Shown piece by piece: positions 19,986 to 33,572 of a stretch of 64,000 nt of DNA. Position numbers and translations under genes: made by a program. Below the pieces are notes generated by a model. That model made no database searches, was not told the DNA's origin, and saw nothing but the letters and a program-made list of their open reading frames with translations. Source of the DNA: JAVJST01 sp040219295 (GTDB taxonomy: Bacteria; Pseudomonadota; Alphaproteobacteria; Rhodospirillales; Casp-alpha2); contig JAVJST010000005.1 of the NCBI GenBank assembly GCA_040219295.1, forward strand, positions 372,001-436,000, given 5' to 3'. Each line of letters opens with the position of its first letter. Within the stretch, counting starts at the first letter, position 1.

Positions 19986-21527
19986 ATGGAATCGCTGCTC
20001 GCTCTCGCCGACGGTTTCGCCATCGCGCTGACATGGCAGAACCTCTTCCTCGCCCTGATCGGCTGTTTCCTGGGCACCGTCATGGGCGCGCTGCCGGGAC
20101 TCGGACCGTCGAACGGCGTCGCCATCCTCATCCCGCTGGCCTTCACGCTCGGACTCGATCCGACCCAGGCCATGATCCTGCTGACGTCGGTCTATTACGG
20201 CGCGATGTACGGCGGCCGCATTTCGTCGATCCTGCTGAACATCCCGGGCGACGAGCCGGCGCTGATGACGACACTCGACGGGTATCCCATGGCCCAGCAA
20301 GGCCGGGGCGGCGAGGCGCTTGCGCTTTCCGGCATGGCGTCGTTCGTCGGCGCCTTCCTTGCGACCTGGGGGCTGGTATTCTTCGCGCCGATGCTGGTCA
20401 AGCTGGCGCTGCTGTTCGGTCCGGCCGAGTACTTCGCGCTGTTCGTCCTGGCCTTTGCGACGCTCGGCGGCATCGCTTCGAAAAGCCAGGCCAAGGCGGC
20501 ATTCGCCGCGGCTCTCGGTCTCGGCATCGCCATGGTCGGCGTCGACGGCCAGACCGGCGTGCCGCGCTTTTCGTTCGGCGAGGTTCATTTGTATGACGGG
20601 ATCGACTTCCTCGTCGCGATCGTCGGTCTGTTCGCGCTCTCCGAGGTGTTCATCTTTCTCGAGCACCGCGGCGACGGTTCGGGCGAGGGCAAGGACGCCC
20701 ACGTCGGTACCGGCCGGATCGTTCCGTCGCTCGCCATTCTGAAGCGGTGCACGCCGACCATGCTGCGCTCCTCGGCTCTCGGATTCGTCGCCGGCGTACT
20801 GCCGGGCGCCGGAGCGTCGCTCGGATCGTTCATTGCCTACTCGATCGAGAAGCGGGTCGCCGACAAGAAGGGCACCTTCGGGACCGGCGACGAGCGCGGC
20901 GTTGCCGCGCCGGAAGCCGGCAACAACGCGGCGGCCGGCGGTGCGCTGGTGCCGATGCTCGCGCTCGGGGTGCCGGGTTCCGGCACCACGGCGGTCCTGC
21001 TGGCGATGCTGTTGGCGCTCAACATCACGCCCGGTCCGCTGCTGTTCACCCAGAACCCGGACGTCGTCTGGGGACTGATCGCCGCGCTGTTCATCGGCAA
21101 CCTGATGCTGTTGCTGATGAACATTCCCATGGTCGGCCTGTTCGTCCGCGTGCTGATGGTGCCGCCGCGCATCCTGATGCCGATCGTCGCCATGGTGTCG
21201 TTCGTCGGCATCTACGGGATTTCCGGCTCGACGTTCGACCTGCTGGTCATGATCATCTTCGGCGTCATGGGATGGGTCCTGCGCAAGCTCGACGTGCCCC
21301 TGGTGCCGGTCATCATGGGCGTGCTGCTCGGCAACCTGATGGAGGCCAACCTGCGCCGGGCGATGACCATCTCAGACGGCGACTGGACGGCGTTGTTCGC
21401 GTCCGGACTGTCGATCGGGCTCTGGGTCGTGGCCGTCGTCGGGTTTGTGCTGCCGATCGTGTTCGGACCGATGATCCGCCGCCGCATGGCGATGCGCCGG
21501 GACGAGCCCGGCGGCACGCGGGACTAA
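19986..21527 (+). CDS. tctA: Tripartite tricarboxylate transporter large permease TctA
   Basis: Main permease, 513 residues with about 11-12 membrane segments. Hallmarks are GTVMGALPGLGPSNGVAILIPL near the N-terminus, YYGAMYGGRISSILLNIPGD, and the internal repeat GVLPGAGASLGSFIAYSIEKR. TAGGAGGGCGATC gives a strong ribosome site. The gene ends 12 nt before the convergent lpd. Confidence 0.95.
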   Translation: MESLLALADGFAIALTWQNLFLALIGCFLGTVMGALPGLGPSNGVAILIPLAFTLGLDPTQAMILLTSVYYGAMYGGRISSILLNIPGDEPALMTTLDGYPMAQQGRGGEALALSGMASFVGAFLATWGLVFFAPMLVKLALLFGPAEYFALFVLAFATLGGIASKSQAKAAFAAALGLGIAMVGVDGQTGVPRFSFGEVHLYDGIDFLVAIVGLFALSEVFIFLEHRGDGSGEGKDAHVGTGRIVPSLAILKRCTPTMLRSSALGFVAGVLPGAGASLGSFIAYSIEKRVADKKGTFGTGDERGVAAPEAGNNAAAGGALVPMLALGVPGSGTTAVLLAMLLALNITPGPLLFTQNPDVVWGLIAALFIGNLMLLLMNIPMVGLFVRVLMVPPRILMPIVAMVSFVGIYGISGSTFDLLVMIIFGVMGWVLRKLDVPLVPVIMGVLLGNLMEANLRRAMTISDGDWTALFASGLSIGLWVVAVVGFVLPIVFGPMIRRRMAMRRDEPGGTRD

Positions 21528-21539
21528 CGCCGTCCGTGC

Positions 21540-22952
21540 TCAGACGTGGATGGCGCGCTTGGCGACGCCGAGCGCCGCTTCCTTGACCGCCTCGGGCAGG
21601 CCCGGATGGCCGTGGCAGATTCGTCCGATGTCCTCGGCCGAGGCGCCGAGTTCCATGCCGACGACGACTTCCTGGATCAGGTCGCCGCCCGCCGGGCCGA
21701 TGATGTGAGCGCCAAGAACGGCGTCGGTCTCGGCATCGGCCAGGATCTTGACGAACCCGTCGGTGTCGCCGTTGGCCCGCGCACGGCTGTTGGCGGTGAA
21801 CGGGAACTTGCCGACGTTGTAGGCGACGCCGTCCTTCTTCAACTGTTCCTCCGTCTTGCCAACCGAAGCGACCTCGGGCCACGTGTAAACGATGCCGGGG
21901 ATGGAGCCATAGTCGACGTGCCCGGCCTCGCCGGCGAGAATCTGGGCGCAGGCGACGCCTTCTTCCTCCGCCTTGTGGGCCAGCATGGCGCCGCCGACCA
22001 CGTCGCCGATGGCGAAAATGCCGGGTACGTTGGTCTGGAAATGGCCGTCGATCTTGACGAAGCCGCGTTCGTCCGTCTCGACGCCCGCGTCCTTGAGCCC
22101 GAGACCCTCGGTGTTCGGCTTGCGGCCGATGGCGACCAGCACGATGTCGGCCTTGATCTTCTCGGCCTTGCCGCCGGCCGAAGGCTCGGCGGTCAGTTCG
22201 ACGCCGCTGCCGCTGACCTTGGCGCCGGTCACCTTGGTCGACATCTTGAACGTGAGTCCTTGCTTGGTGAGCGTGCGCTGCATCTGTTTGGATATCTCGC
22301 CGTCCATGCCCGGCAGGATGTGATCGAGGAACTCGATCACCGTGACCTCGGAGCCGAGGCGGCGCCAGACCGATCCGAGTTCGAGGCCGATGACTCCGGC
22401 GCCGATGACGATCATCTTCTTCGGCACCTTGGCAAGGTCGAGCGCACCGGTTGAACTGACGATCTTCTTCTCGTCGATGGTCACGCCCTTGAGCGGCGTC
22501 ACGTCCGAGCCGGTGGCGATGATAATGTCCTTGGTCTCGTGCACGGTTTCCTTGGCGCCCTTCTTGTTCGGCTTCACCGCGACCTTGCCGGCCTCGACGA
22601 TGCGGCCGTGACCTTCGAGGTAGTCGATCTTGTTCTTCTTGAACAGGAAGGCGATGCCGCCGGTCAGGTCGGCGACGACCTTGTTCTTGCGCGCCATCAT
22701 GGTCTTGAGATCGAGCTTCAGGCCGGTTGCCTGGATGCCATGCTCGGCGAACTCGTGGCCGGCGGCCTCGAAGTGGTGGGAGGACTGCAGCAGCGCTTTC
22801 GACGGAATGCAACCGACGTTCAGACAGGTGCCGCCCAGCGCGCCGCGGCTTTCGACGCAGGCGGTCTTGAGGCCAAGCTGCGCGGCGCGTATGGCCGCCA
22901 CGTAACCACCGGGACCCCCGCCGATGACAATGACATCGTAGGCTTCGCTCAT
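21540..22952 (-). CDS. lpdA: Dihydrolipoamide dehydrogenase (E3)
   Basis: FAD/NAD-dependent E3 of the 2-oxoglutarate dehydrogenase complex, 470 residues. The FAD-binding GGGPGGYVAAIRAAQLG, the redox disulfide GGTCLNVGCIPSKAL, the NAD-binding GAGVIGLELGSVWRRLG and the C-terminal active-site His region CHGHPGLPEAVKEAA are all present. GGAGG precedes the ATG. It is the last gene of the mdh-sucCDAB-lpd operon, so it likely serves this complex, though E3 can be shared. Confidence 0.96.
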   Translation of the reverse strand: MSEAYDVIVIGGGPGGYVAAIRAAQLGLKTACVESRGALGGTCLNVGCIPSKALLQSSHHFEAAGHEFAEHGIQATGLKLDLKTMMARKNKVVADLTGGIAFLFKKNKIDYLEGHGRIVEAGKVAVKPNKKGAKETVHETKDIIIATGSDVTPLKGVTIDEKKIVSSTGALDLAKVPKKMIVIGAGVIGLELGSVWRRLGSEVTVIEFLDHILPGMDGEISKQMQRTLTKQGLTFKMSTKVTGAKVSGSGVELTAEPSAGGKAEKIKADIVLVAIGRKPNTEGLGLKDAGVETDERGFVKIDGHFQTNVPGIFAIGDVVGGAMLAHKAEEEGVACAQILAGEAGHVDYGSIPGIVYTWPEVASVGKTEEQLKKDGVAYNVGKFPFTANSRARANGDTDGFVKILADAETDAVLGAHIIGPAGGDLIQEVVVGMELGASAEDIGRICHGHPGLPEAVKEAALGVAKRAIHV

Positions 22953-22977
22953 GAGATATCCTCCAACGGCGGTATGA

Positions 22978-24276
22978 TTAGACGTCGATCAGAATGCGCT
23001 TGGGATCTTCGACGCAGTCCTTGATGCGGACCAGGAACGAGACCGCCTCGCGGCCGTCGATGATCCGGTGATCGTAGGTCAGCGCCAGGTACATCATCGG
23101 GCGGATCTTGACCTCGTCGCCGACGACCATCGGACGTTTCTGGATCTTGTGCATGCCGAGAATAGCGGACTGCGGCGCATTGAGAATCGGCATCGACATC
23201 AGCGAGCCGAAGACGCCGCCGTTCGATATGGTGAACGTGCCGCCCATCATTTCGTCGATGCCGAGCTTGCCGTCGCGCGCGCGGCGGCCGAAGTCGGCGA
23301 TCTTACCCTCGATTTCGGCGAAGTTCATCTCGTCCGCATCCTTGATGACGGGGACGACGAGGCCCTGCGGCGAACCGACAGCGACGCCGATATTGTAGTA
23401 GTTCTTGTAGACGATCTCGTCGCCGTAGATCTCGGCGTTGACCGCCGGCCAGTCCTTCAGCGCGACGATCGCGGCACGAACGAAGATCGACATGAAGCCG
23501 AGACGGCCGCCGTGCTTCTTCTCGAACGCGTCCTTGTACTCGGAGCGCATCGCCATGGCCTCGGTCATGTCGACCTCGTTCCAGGTCGTCAGCATGGCAG
23601 CCGTGTTCTGGGCTTCCTTGAGGCGCTGTGAGACAATCTTGCGGAGTTTCGACATCCGCACCTTTTCCTCGCGGGGGTCCTCGGGGCGCGGCGGCAGCTC
23701 GGCTGCCGGTGCGGTCGAGGGGGCTCTCACCGGGGCCGGCGCGGTGCGGCCGGTGATCACGGCATTGACGTCGCCCTTGGTGATGCGGCCGCCGGGCCCT
23801 GTACCCTTGATAGAGGCCGGATCGAGGTTGTGCTCGGTAATCAGTTTGCGAACCGCCGGCGACAGGTGGACCTGACTGCCGGGGGCCGACGCCGGCGCCG
23901 GCGCGGATTTCGCAGCGGGTGCCGGCGCTTCCTTGGCGGCAGGTGCCGGTTTTGCTTCCGGGGCGGGCGCGGCGGCCGGTTCCGGCGACGGGGCGGGTTC
24001 CGGTGCCGGCTCGGCGGCGGGTGCGGTGCCGGCGGCGCCTTCCTCGATCATCGCCAGCAGCGCGCCGACCTCGACGTCCGCGCCTTCGGCCGCGACGATG
24101 TCGCCCATGGCGCCGGCGACAGGGGCGTTGACCTCGACGGTGACCTTGTCGGTCTCGAGTTCGCACAGCGGTTCGTCGACCGCGATCGCGTCGCCGGTTT
24201 TCTTGTACCACTTGGCGACGGTCGCTTCGGTTACCGATTCACCGAGAACGGGAACCTTCAATTCAACGGACATCAT
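22978..24276 (-). CDS. sucB: 2-oxoglutarate dehydrogenase E2, dihydrolipoamide succinyltransferase
   Basis: Core of the 2-oxoglutarate dehydrogenase complex, 432 residues. One lipoyl domain (lipoylated Lys in ELETDKVTVEV), then an Ala/Pro/Glu-rich linker (about 80-135), a peripheral-subunit-binding domain (SPAVRKLITEHNLDPASI...GPGGRITKGDV) and the catalytic acyltransferase domain ending TYDHRIIDGREAVSFLVRIK with the active-site His and Asp. Two ATG codons open the frame, preceded by GGAGGTC. Confidence 0.96.
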   Translation of the reverse strand: MMSVELKVPVLGESVTEATVAKWYKKTGDAIAVDEPLCELETDKVTVEVNAPVAGAMGDIVAAEGADVEVGALLAMIEEGAAGTAPAAEPAPEPAPSPEPAAAPAPEAKPAPAAKEAPAPAAKSAPAPASAPGSQVHLSPAVRKLITEHNLDPASIKGTGPGGRITKGDVNAVITGRTAPAPVRAPSTAPAAELPPRPEDPREEKVRMSKLRKIVSQRLKEAQNTAAMLTTWNEVDMTEAMAMRSEYKDAFEKKHGGRLGFMSIFVRAAIVALKDWPAVNAEIYGDEIVYKNYYNIGVAVGSPQGLVVPVIKDADEMNFAEIEGKIADFGRRARDGKLGIDEMMGGTFTISNGGVFGSLMSMPILNAPQSAILGMHKIQKRPMVVGDEVKIRPMMYLALTYDHRIIDGREAVSFLVRIKDCVEDPKRILIDV

Positions 24277-24351
24277 GACCTCCGGTCTTGCATGCAGTCT
24301 GGGATGATCCGTGAGTCCGACCCACGAAACCCCTCAATCTGGCCTCTTGGC

Positions 24352-27387
<3,036 letters not shown>

Positions 27388-27495
27388 TACATCTCGGGCG
27401 ACGGTGCGCCCCTCCCTGACTCGCACGCGGGGGTCACATGCGACGTGCCTGGGGATAGTTTGCCCGAGACGATCCGGTTAGCCAACCGTCGCAAA

Positions 27496-27529
27496 GGTGG
27501 AAACGGAGAAAAAATTCACCGTTTCCACC
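27496..27529. promoter_or_regulatory. Perfect 11-bp inverted repeat between sucD and sucA
   Basis: GGTGGAAACGG (27496-27506) and CCGTTTCCACC (27519-27529) pair perfectly around a 12-nt AT-rich loop. The hairpin lies 30 nt after the sucD stop. Neither strand shows a solid T run after the stem, so it is more likely an mRNA processing or stability element, or a protein-binding site, than a full terminator. Confidence 0.6.
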
Positions 27530-27558
27530 TATTTAGCGACCTTTTGACGGGTAGGCGT

Positions 27559-29627
<2,069 letters not shown>

Positions 29628-29654
29628 TTTTGCCTCTCTTCGGGCGCGCTGTTC

Positions 29655-31319
29655 CTATGCCTTCTTGCGGGCGGTTGTTTTTCGTTTGGCCGGCGCGCGC
29701 TTGGCCGGCGTTTTCCTGGTTGCGGTTTTCTTCGCCGCCGGCTTCTTGGCAGCAGCCTTCTTTGCGGCCGGCTTCTTCTTCGCGGCGGCTTTCTTGGCGG
29801 GGGCCTTCTTCGCCGCGGTCTTCTTGGCCGGAGCTTTCTTGGCCGCAGCCTTCTTCTTCGCCGGGGCCTTCTTCGCTGCAGTCTTCTTCGCCGGAGCCTT
29901 CTTCGCTGCAGCCTTCTTCACGGCAGTTTTCTTCGCGGCGGCCTTCTTTCTTGCCGGGGCCTTCTTCGCGGCGGTCTTCTTGGCCGGAGCTTTCTTCACG
30001 GCAGCCTTCTTAGCCGAAGCTTTCTTGGCAGCGGTTTTCTTGGCGGGAGATTTCTTGGCAGCCGTTTTCTTGGCAGCCGCTTTCTTCGCAGGTTTCTTGG
30101 CAACGGGTTTTTTCATGGCAGATTTCCTCGTCGTCGATGTGGCCGCGGTCCCCTTCGTGGATTTTTTCGCGGCAGGTTTTCGGGCGGCGGGTTGCGCCGT
30201 TGTCGTCTTCGCTGCTGCCTTCTTCGTTCCCGGTTTCGCAATCGGTTTTGACGCGACCTTGGCAGCGGGCTTAGCCGCCAAAGGAGCAGCGGCTTTCTTT
30301 TTGCCAGATTTCTTCGCCGCCGTCTTCTTATTGGTGGAAGTTTTCTTTGGTGCGGCTTTCTTCGCTTCCGCCATGAGCTTCTTCGTCGTCGCGATCAGTT
30401 CCTTGACCGCGCCCGCCGATTTCATCAACGCCTTCTTCTCGGACGCATTGAGTTGGATGTCGACGACGCGTTCGACGCCGCCGGCGCCGATCACGCAGGG
30501 CGCGCCGACGTAGATGTTGCGCAGGCCCATCTGGCCGGTCAGGAAGGCGGCACAGGGCAGCACGCGCTTCTTGTCCTTGAGGTAACTCTCGGCCATGGCG
30601 ATCGCCGAGGCGGCCGGGGCATAGAACGCTGAACCGGTCTTCAGCAGGCCGACGATCTCGGCGCCGCCGTCGCGGGTGCGCTGAACAATGGCGTCCAGCT
30701 TGGCTTTCGTGGTCCAGCCCATCTTCACCAGGTCGGGCAGCGGAATGCCGGCAACCGTCGAGTAGCGGACCAGCGGCACCATGGTGTCGCCGTGGCCGCC
30801 GAGCACAAAGGCGGTGACGTCTTCGACCGACACGTTGAATTCTTCTGCGAGGAAGTAACGGAAGCGCGCACTGTCGAGTACGCCGGCCATGCCGACGACC
30901 ATGTGATGCGGCAGGCCCGACGCTTCACGGAGCGCCCAGACCATGGCGTCAAGCGGGTTGGTGATGCAGATGACGAACGCCTTCGGCGCGTACTTCCTGA
31001 TGCCCTCGCCAACGCTTTGCATGACTTTCGCATTGGTGCCGATCAGATCGTCGCGGCTCATGCCAGGCTTCCGCGCGATGCCTGCGGTGACGATGATGAC
31101 GTCCGCGCCGCGAATCGCCGAGTAGTTCTTGGAACCCGAAACCGAGGCGTCGAAACCGTCGACCGGCGACGACTCCGCGATATCGAGGGCCTTGCCCTGG
31201 GGAATGCCGTCGACGATATCGAACAGGACGACGTCGCCCAGTTCCTTCAGGCCCGCCAGATGGGCCAGCGTACCGCCGATATTGCCTGCGCCGATAAGCG
31301 CGATCTTCTTTCTAGCCAT
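29655..31319 (-). CDS. mdh: Malate dehydrogenase fused to a histone H1/AlgP-like Lys-Ala tail
   Basis: NAD-dependent malate dehydrogenase (LDH-like, type III), about residues 1-318 of 554. The NAD motif GAGNIGGTLAHLAG, the mobile-loop Arg region ARKPGMSRDDL, ITNPLDAMVW and the catalytic His in LGGHGDTMVPL are present, so the enzyme looks functional. Family enzymes end near residue 320; here the same frame continues for about 236 residues (30365 down to 29658) made almost only of Lys, Ala, Pro, Thr, Ser and Arg, with no acidic residue beyond its first few positions. Units such as AAKKAPAKK recur, as in histone H1, AlgP and HupB tails. There is no stop or frameshift at the junction. I chose the ATG at 31319; a GTG at 31331 is possible. 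First gene of the TCA operon. Confidence 0.93.
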   Translation of the reverse strand: MARKKIALIGAGNIGGTLAHLAGLKELGDVVLFDIVDGIPQGKALDIAESSPVDGFDASVSGSKNYSAIRGADVIIVTAGIARKPGMSRDDLIGTNAKVMQSVGEGIRKYAPKAFVICITNPLDAMVWALREASGLPHHMVVGMAGVLDSARFRYFLAEEFNVSVEDVTAFVLGGHGDTMVPLVRYSTVAGIPLPDLVKMGWTTKAKLDAIVQRTRDGGAEIVGLLKTGSAFYAPAASAIAMAESYLKDKKRVLPCAAFLTGQMGLRNIYVGAPCVIGAGGVERVVDIQLNASEKKALMKSAGAVKELIATTKKLMAEAKKAAPKKTSTNKKTAAKKSGKKKAAAPLAAKPAAKVASKPIAKPGTKKAAAKTTTAQPAARKPAAKKSTKGTAATSTTRKSAMKKPVAKKPAKKAAAKKTAAKKSPAKKTAAKKASAKKAAVKKAPAKKTAAKKAPARKKAAAKKTAVKKAAAKKAPAKKTAAKKAPAKKKAAAKKAPAKKTAAKKAPAKKAAAKKKPAAKKAAAKKPAAKKTATRKTPAKRAPAKRKTTARKKA

Positions 31320-31394
31320 GTCCTCGTCCACTTCCCGGTTGCTGTGCCGGACGTTCCGGCGTTTGGGCGCGACACCACGTCACACCCCTCCAAT

Positions 31395-31436
31395 CGGTCG
31401 GTTGACTTCTGTGGTATACATTATACCAACCGACCG
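31395..31436 (-). promoter_or_regulatory. mdh operon promoter with a nested palindrome
   Basis: On the minus strand TATAAT (31425-31420) with an upstream TGG makes an extended -10 about 100 nt before mdh. It is embedded in two nested perfect inverted repeats: outer CGGTCGGTTG / CAACCGACCG (31395-31404, 31427-31436) and inner GGTATA / TATACC (31413-31418, 31422-31427). A regulator bound here would cover the promoter. Confidence 0.6.
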
Positions 31437-31496
31437 CGTCGATGATTTTTTCGGGAGACAACGGCAAACAGCTTTGTCGGCTCCCAACGTTCCCTC

Positions 31497-32654
31497 TCAC
31501 GCAGCATCTGCAATTTTATTCTCATGCGGCTGGGCGATGTAGTCTTCCGACTGCATTTCCATGAGTCGCGAAACCGTGCGTTCGAATTCGAACGCCCCGT
31601 CGCCGGCCTCGTAGAGTTCTTCCGGCGAGACTTCCGCCGAGCAGATTAGATTTACCTTCGCCTCATAGAGCGCGTCGATCAAGGTTACAAAGCGCTTCGC
31701 CTCGTTGCGGTTGTCCGGTCCCATCTTCGGGATGCCGCCCAGGATGACGGTGTGGAAACGCGCGGCGAGCGCGAGGTAGTCGCCGGGTCCAAGAGGTTTC
31801 GCGCACAACTCGTTGAACGTGACGAAGGCGACGCCTTCGGCGCTCTTGTCGATGGCGATCTCGCGACCGCCGACGGTGAGCGTGGTCGGCGTGGCCTTGG
31901 CCCCGACGGTCAGACGCTCGAAATCGATGGCGAGGCGCCGGTCCGTGTCGTCGCCGAGCGGCGTGAGGTAGGCCTCCATGTCGCGCAGCCGCTCTAGCCG
32001 GTAGTCGCGCGGCCCGTCGAGTTCGATCACCGTCATCTTGTCCTCGATCAATTCGATGAACGGCAGGAAGTTCTCGCGCTGCAGGCCGTCCTTGTACAAG
32101 TCCTTCGGTTCGCGATTCGACGTGGCGACGACGACCACGCCCTGGCGGAACAGTTCCTCGAACAGCCGGCCGAGGATCATCGCGTCGGCGATGTCGGTGA
32201 CGTGGAACTCGTCGAAACACAACAGCCATGCCTGATTGGTGATGACACGGGCAAGCGAGGGCAGGGGATCCTTGTCGACCTTCGCCTTGCCCGCCTTCTG
32301 CGCCTCGCGGTAGGCGTGCAGGCGGCGATGGACTTCCTGCATGAAGGCGTGGAAGTGGACGCGCTGGCGTTCCTCGACGATGTCGGCGTGTTCGAAGAAC
32401 AGGTCCATCAGCATCGACTTGCCGCGGCCGACGCCACCCCACATGTAGATGCCTTTGGGCGGATCCTTGCGGCCGCCCCGGAAACTGAGCCGCGCGCGCC
32501 ATCCGGTCTCGCCCATCTGGCGTCCATAGGACTCCAGCGAATCATGGAGCCCCTGCAACGCGGTCATCGCCGTTTGCTGATGGGGGTCCTGCTCGATGTC
32601 GCCCTTCTTGATGAGCGCCCGATAGGCTTCCATCGGTGTCGTCGTGACGAACAT
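31497..32654 (-). CDS. zapE: AFG1-like ATPase, cell division protein ZapE
   Basis: P-loop ATPase of the AFG1/ZapE family, 385 residues from the ATG at 32654. The N-terminus is MFVTTTPMEAYRALI, Walker A is GGVGRGKSMLMDLF, Walker B is WLLCFDEFHVTDIADAM, and an arginine-rich sensor region follows (TSNREPKDLYKDGLQRENFLPF). E. coli ZapE acts at the Z-ring under stress. It lies upstream of mdh on the same strand, separated by the palindromic promoter. The longer upstream frame (to 32756) lacks family similarity. Confidence 0.9.
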   Translation of the reverse strand: MFVTTTPMEAYRALIKKGDIEQDPHQQTAMTALQGLHDSLESYGRQMGETGWRARLSFRGGRKDPPKGIYMWGGVGRGKSMLMDLFFEHADIVEERQRVHFHAFMQEVHRRLHAYREAQKAGKAKVDKDPLPSLARVITNQAWLLCFDEFHVTDIADAMILGRLFEELFRQGVVVVATSNREPKDLYKDGLQRENFLPFIELIEDKMTVIELDGPRDYRLERLRDMEAYLTPLGDDTDRRLAIDFERLTVGAKATPTTLTVGGREIAIDKSAEGVAFVTFNELCAKPLGPGDYLALAARFHTVILGGIPKMGPDNRNEAKRFVTLIDALYEAKVNLICSAEVSPEELYEAGDGAFEFERTVSRLMEMQSEDYIAQPHENKIADAA

Positions 32655-32686
32655 CGGATGTCTGTCGCTCTCCCCGGGAGAGGCGG

Positions 32687-33433
32687 CTAGCGGCCGCCTG
32701 ATACCGTCAGGTTGGCACCGGTGACGTAAGATGCCGCATCCGAGAGCAGCCAGCAAACAGCTTCGGCGACTTCCGCCGGCGCGCCGCCGCGTTTCATCGG
32801 AATGCGATCCGAAAGTTTTTCGACCCGGTCGGGATCGCCGCCGTCGGCATGGATCGTGGTGTCGATCAGGCCCGGGCTGACGGCGTTGACGCGGATGCCC
32901 TCGGCGGCCACCTCGCGCGCCAGTCCCAGCGTGAACACGTCGACCGCGCCCTTGGTCGCGGCGTAGTGGACGTACTCCTTCGGACTGCCGAGCTGGGCGG
33001 CGATCGACGAAATATTGACGATGGCGCCACCGTGGCCCCCGAGCCGCGTCGACATCCGCCGCACGGCGATCTGCGAGGGAATCATGACGCCGATGACGTT
33101 GACGTCGACGACGCGGCGCATGGTGTCCTCGTCGAGATCGGCAAAACGGCCGATACGCCCCGTGAGGCCAGCGTTGTTGACCAGTGCGCTCACCGGTCCG
33201 AGATCGCGCTCGGCCTGTTCATACAATGCCAGCATCGCGTCGCCGTCGCTGGCGTCCCCCTTGACCGTGATGGCCCGGGCGCCCGACTTGCGAACGTCCT
33301 CGGCGACGGCTTCCGCCGCGTCGGCGTTCGACGCGTAGTTGATGCAGACGTCGTAGCCTCGGGTGCCGAGCTGGCGCGCGATCGCCGCGCCGATGCCGCG
33401 TGATCCGCCGGTAACGATGGCGACCTTAGTCAT
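32687..33433 (-). CDS. Short-chain dehydrogenase/reductase (SDR)
   Basis: Classical SDR, 248 residues from the ATG at 33433, preceded by GGGGG. The cofactor motif is TGGSRGIGAAIA, NNAG occurs as LVNNAGLTG, the catalytic Ser is in ISSIAAQLG, and Tyr-x3-Lys is YAATK. The C-terminus ASYVTGANLTVSGGR is typical of the FabG-like branch. The substrate cannot be assigned. It lies 32 nt upstream of zapE on the same strand. Confidence 0.88.
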   Translation of the reverse strand: MTKVAIVTGGSRGIGAAIARQLGTRGYDVCINYASNADAAEAVAEDVRKSGARAITVKGDASDGDAMLALYEQAERDLGPVSALVNNAGLTGRIGRFADLDEDTMRRVVDVNVIGVMIPSQIAVRRMSTRLGGHGGAIVNISSIAAQLGSPKEYVHYAATKGAVDVFTLGLAREVAAEGIRVNAVSPGLIDTTIHADGGDPDRVEKLSDRIPMKRGGAPAEVAEAVCWLLSDAASYVTGANLTVSGGR

Positions 33434-33572
33434 CACAACCCCCGTGGGCATGCCCAGTGTTCGCCCGGACGCCGGCCCTGTCTTCGCGTTCATTTGAGAC
33501 TACATAATAAGGACCGCATGCTAAAGGTGACGGCACCGTATCAGCCAGTGCAAAAACGGGCAGGCGCAATCG

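Noticed and set aside
27496..27529. Hairpin as a standard Rho-independent terminator of sucCD
   Set aside because: No T run follows the stem on the transcribed strand, only CTTTGCG, so termination alone is not supported.
29680..30365. The Lys-rich tail of Mdh as a separate histone-like gene
   Set aside because: The frame runs from the dehydrogenase with no stop, and I saw no convincing start codon plus ribosome site at the junction, so a fusion is the direct reading.
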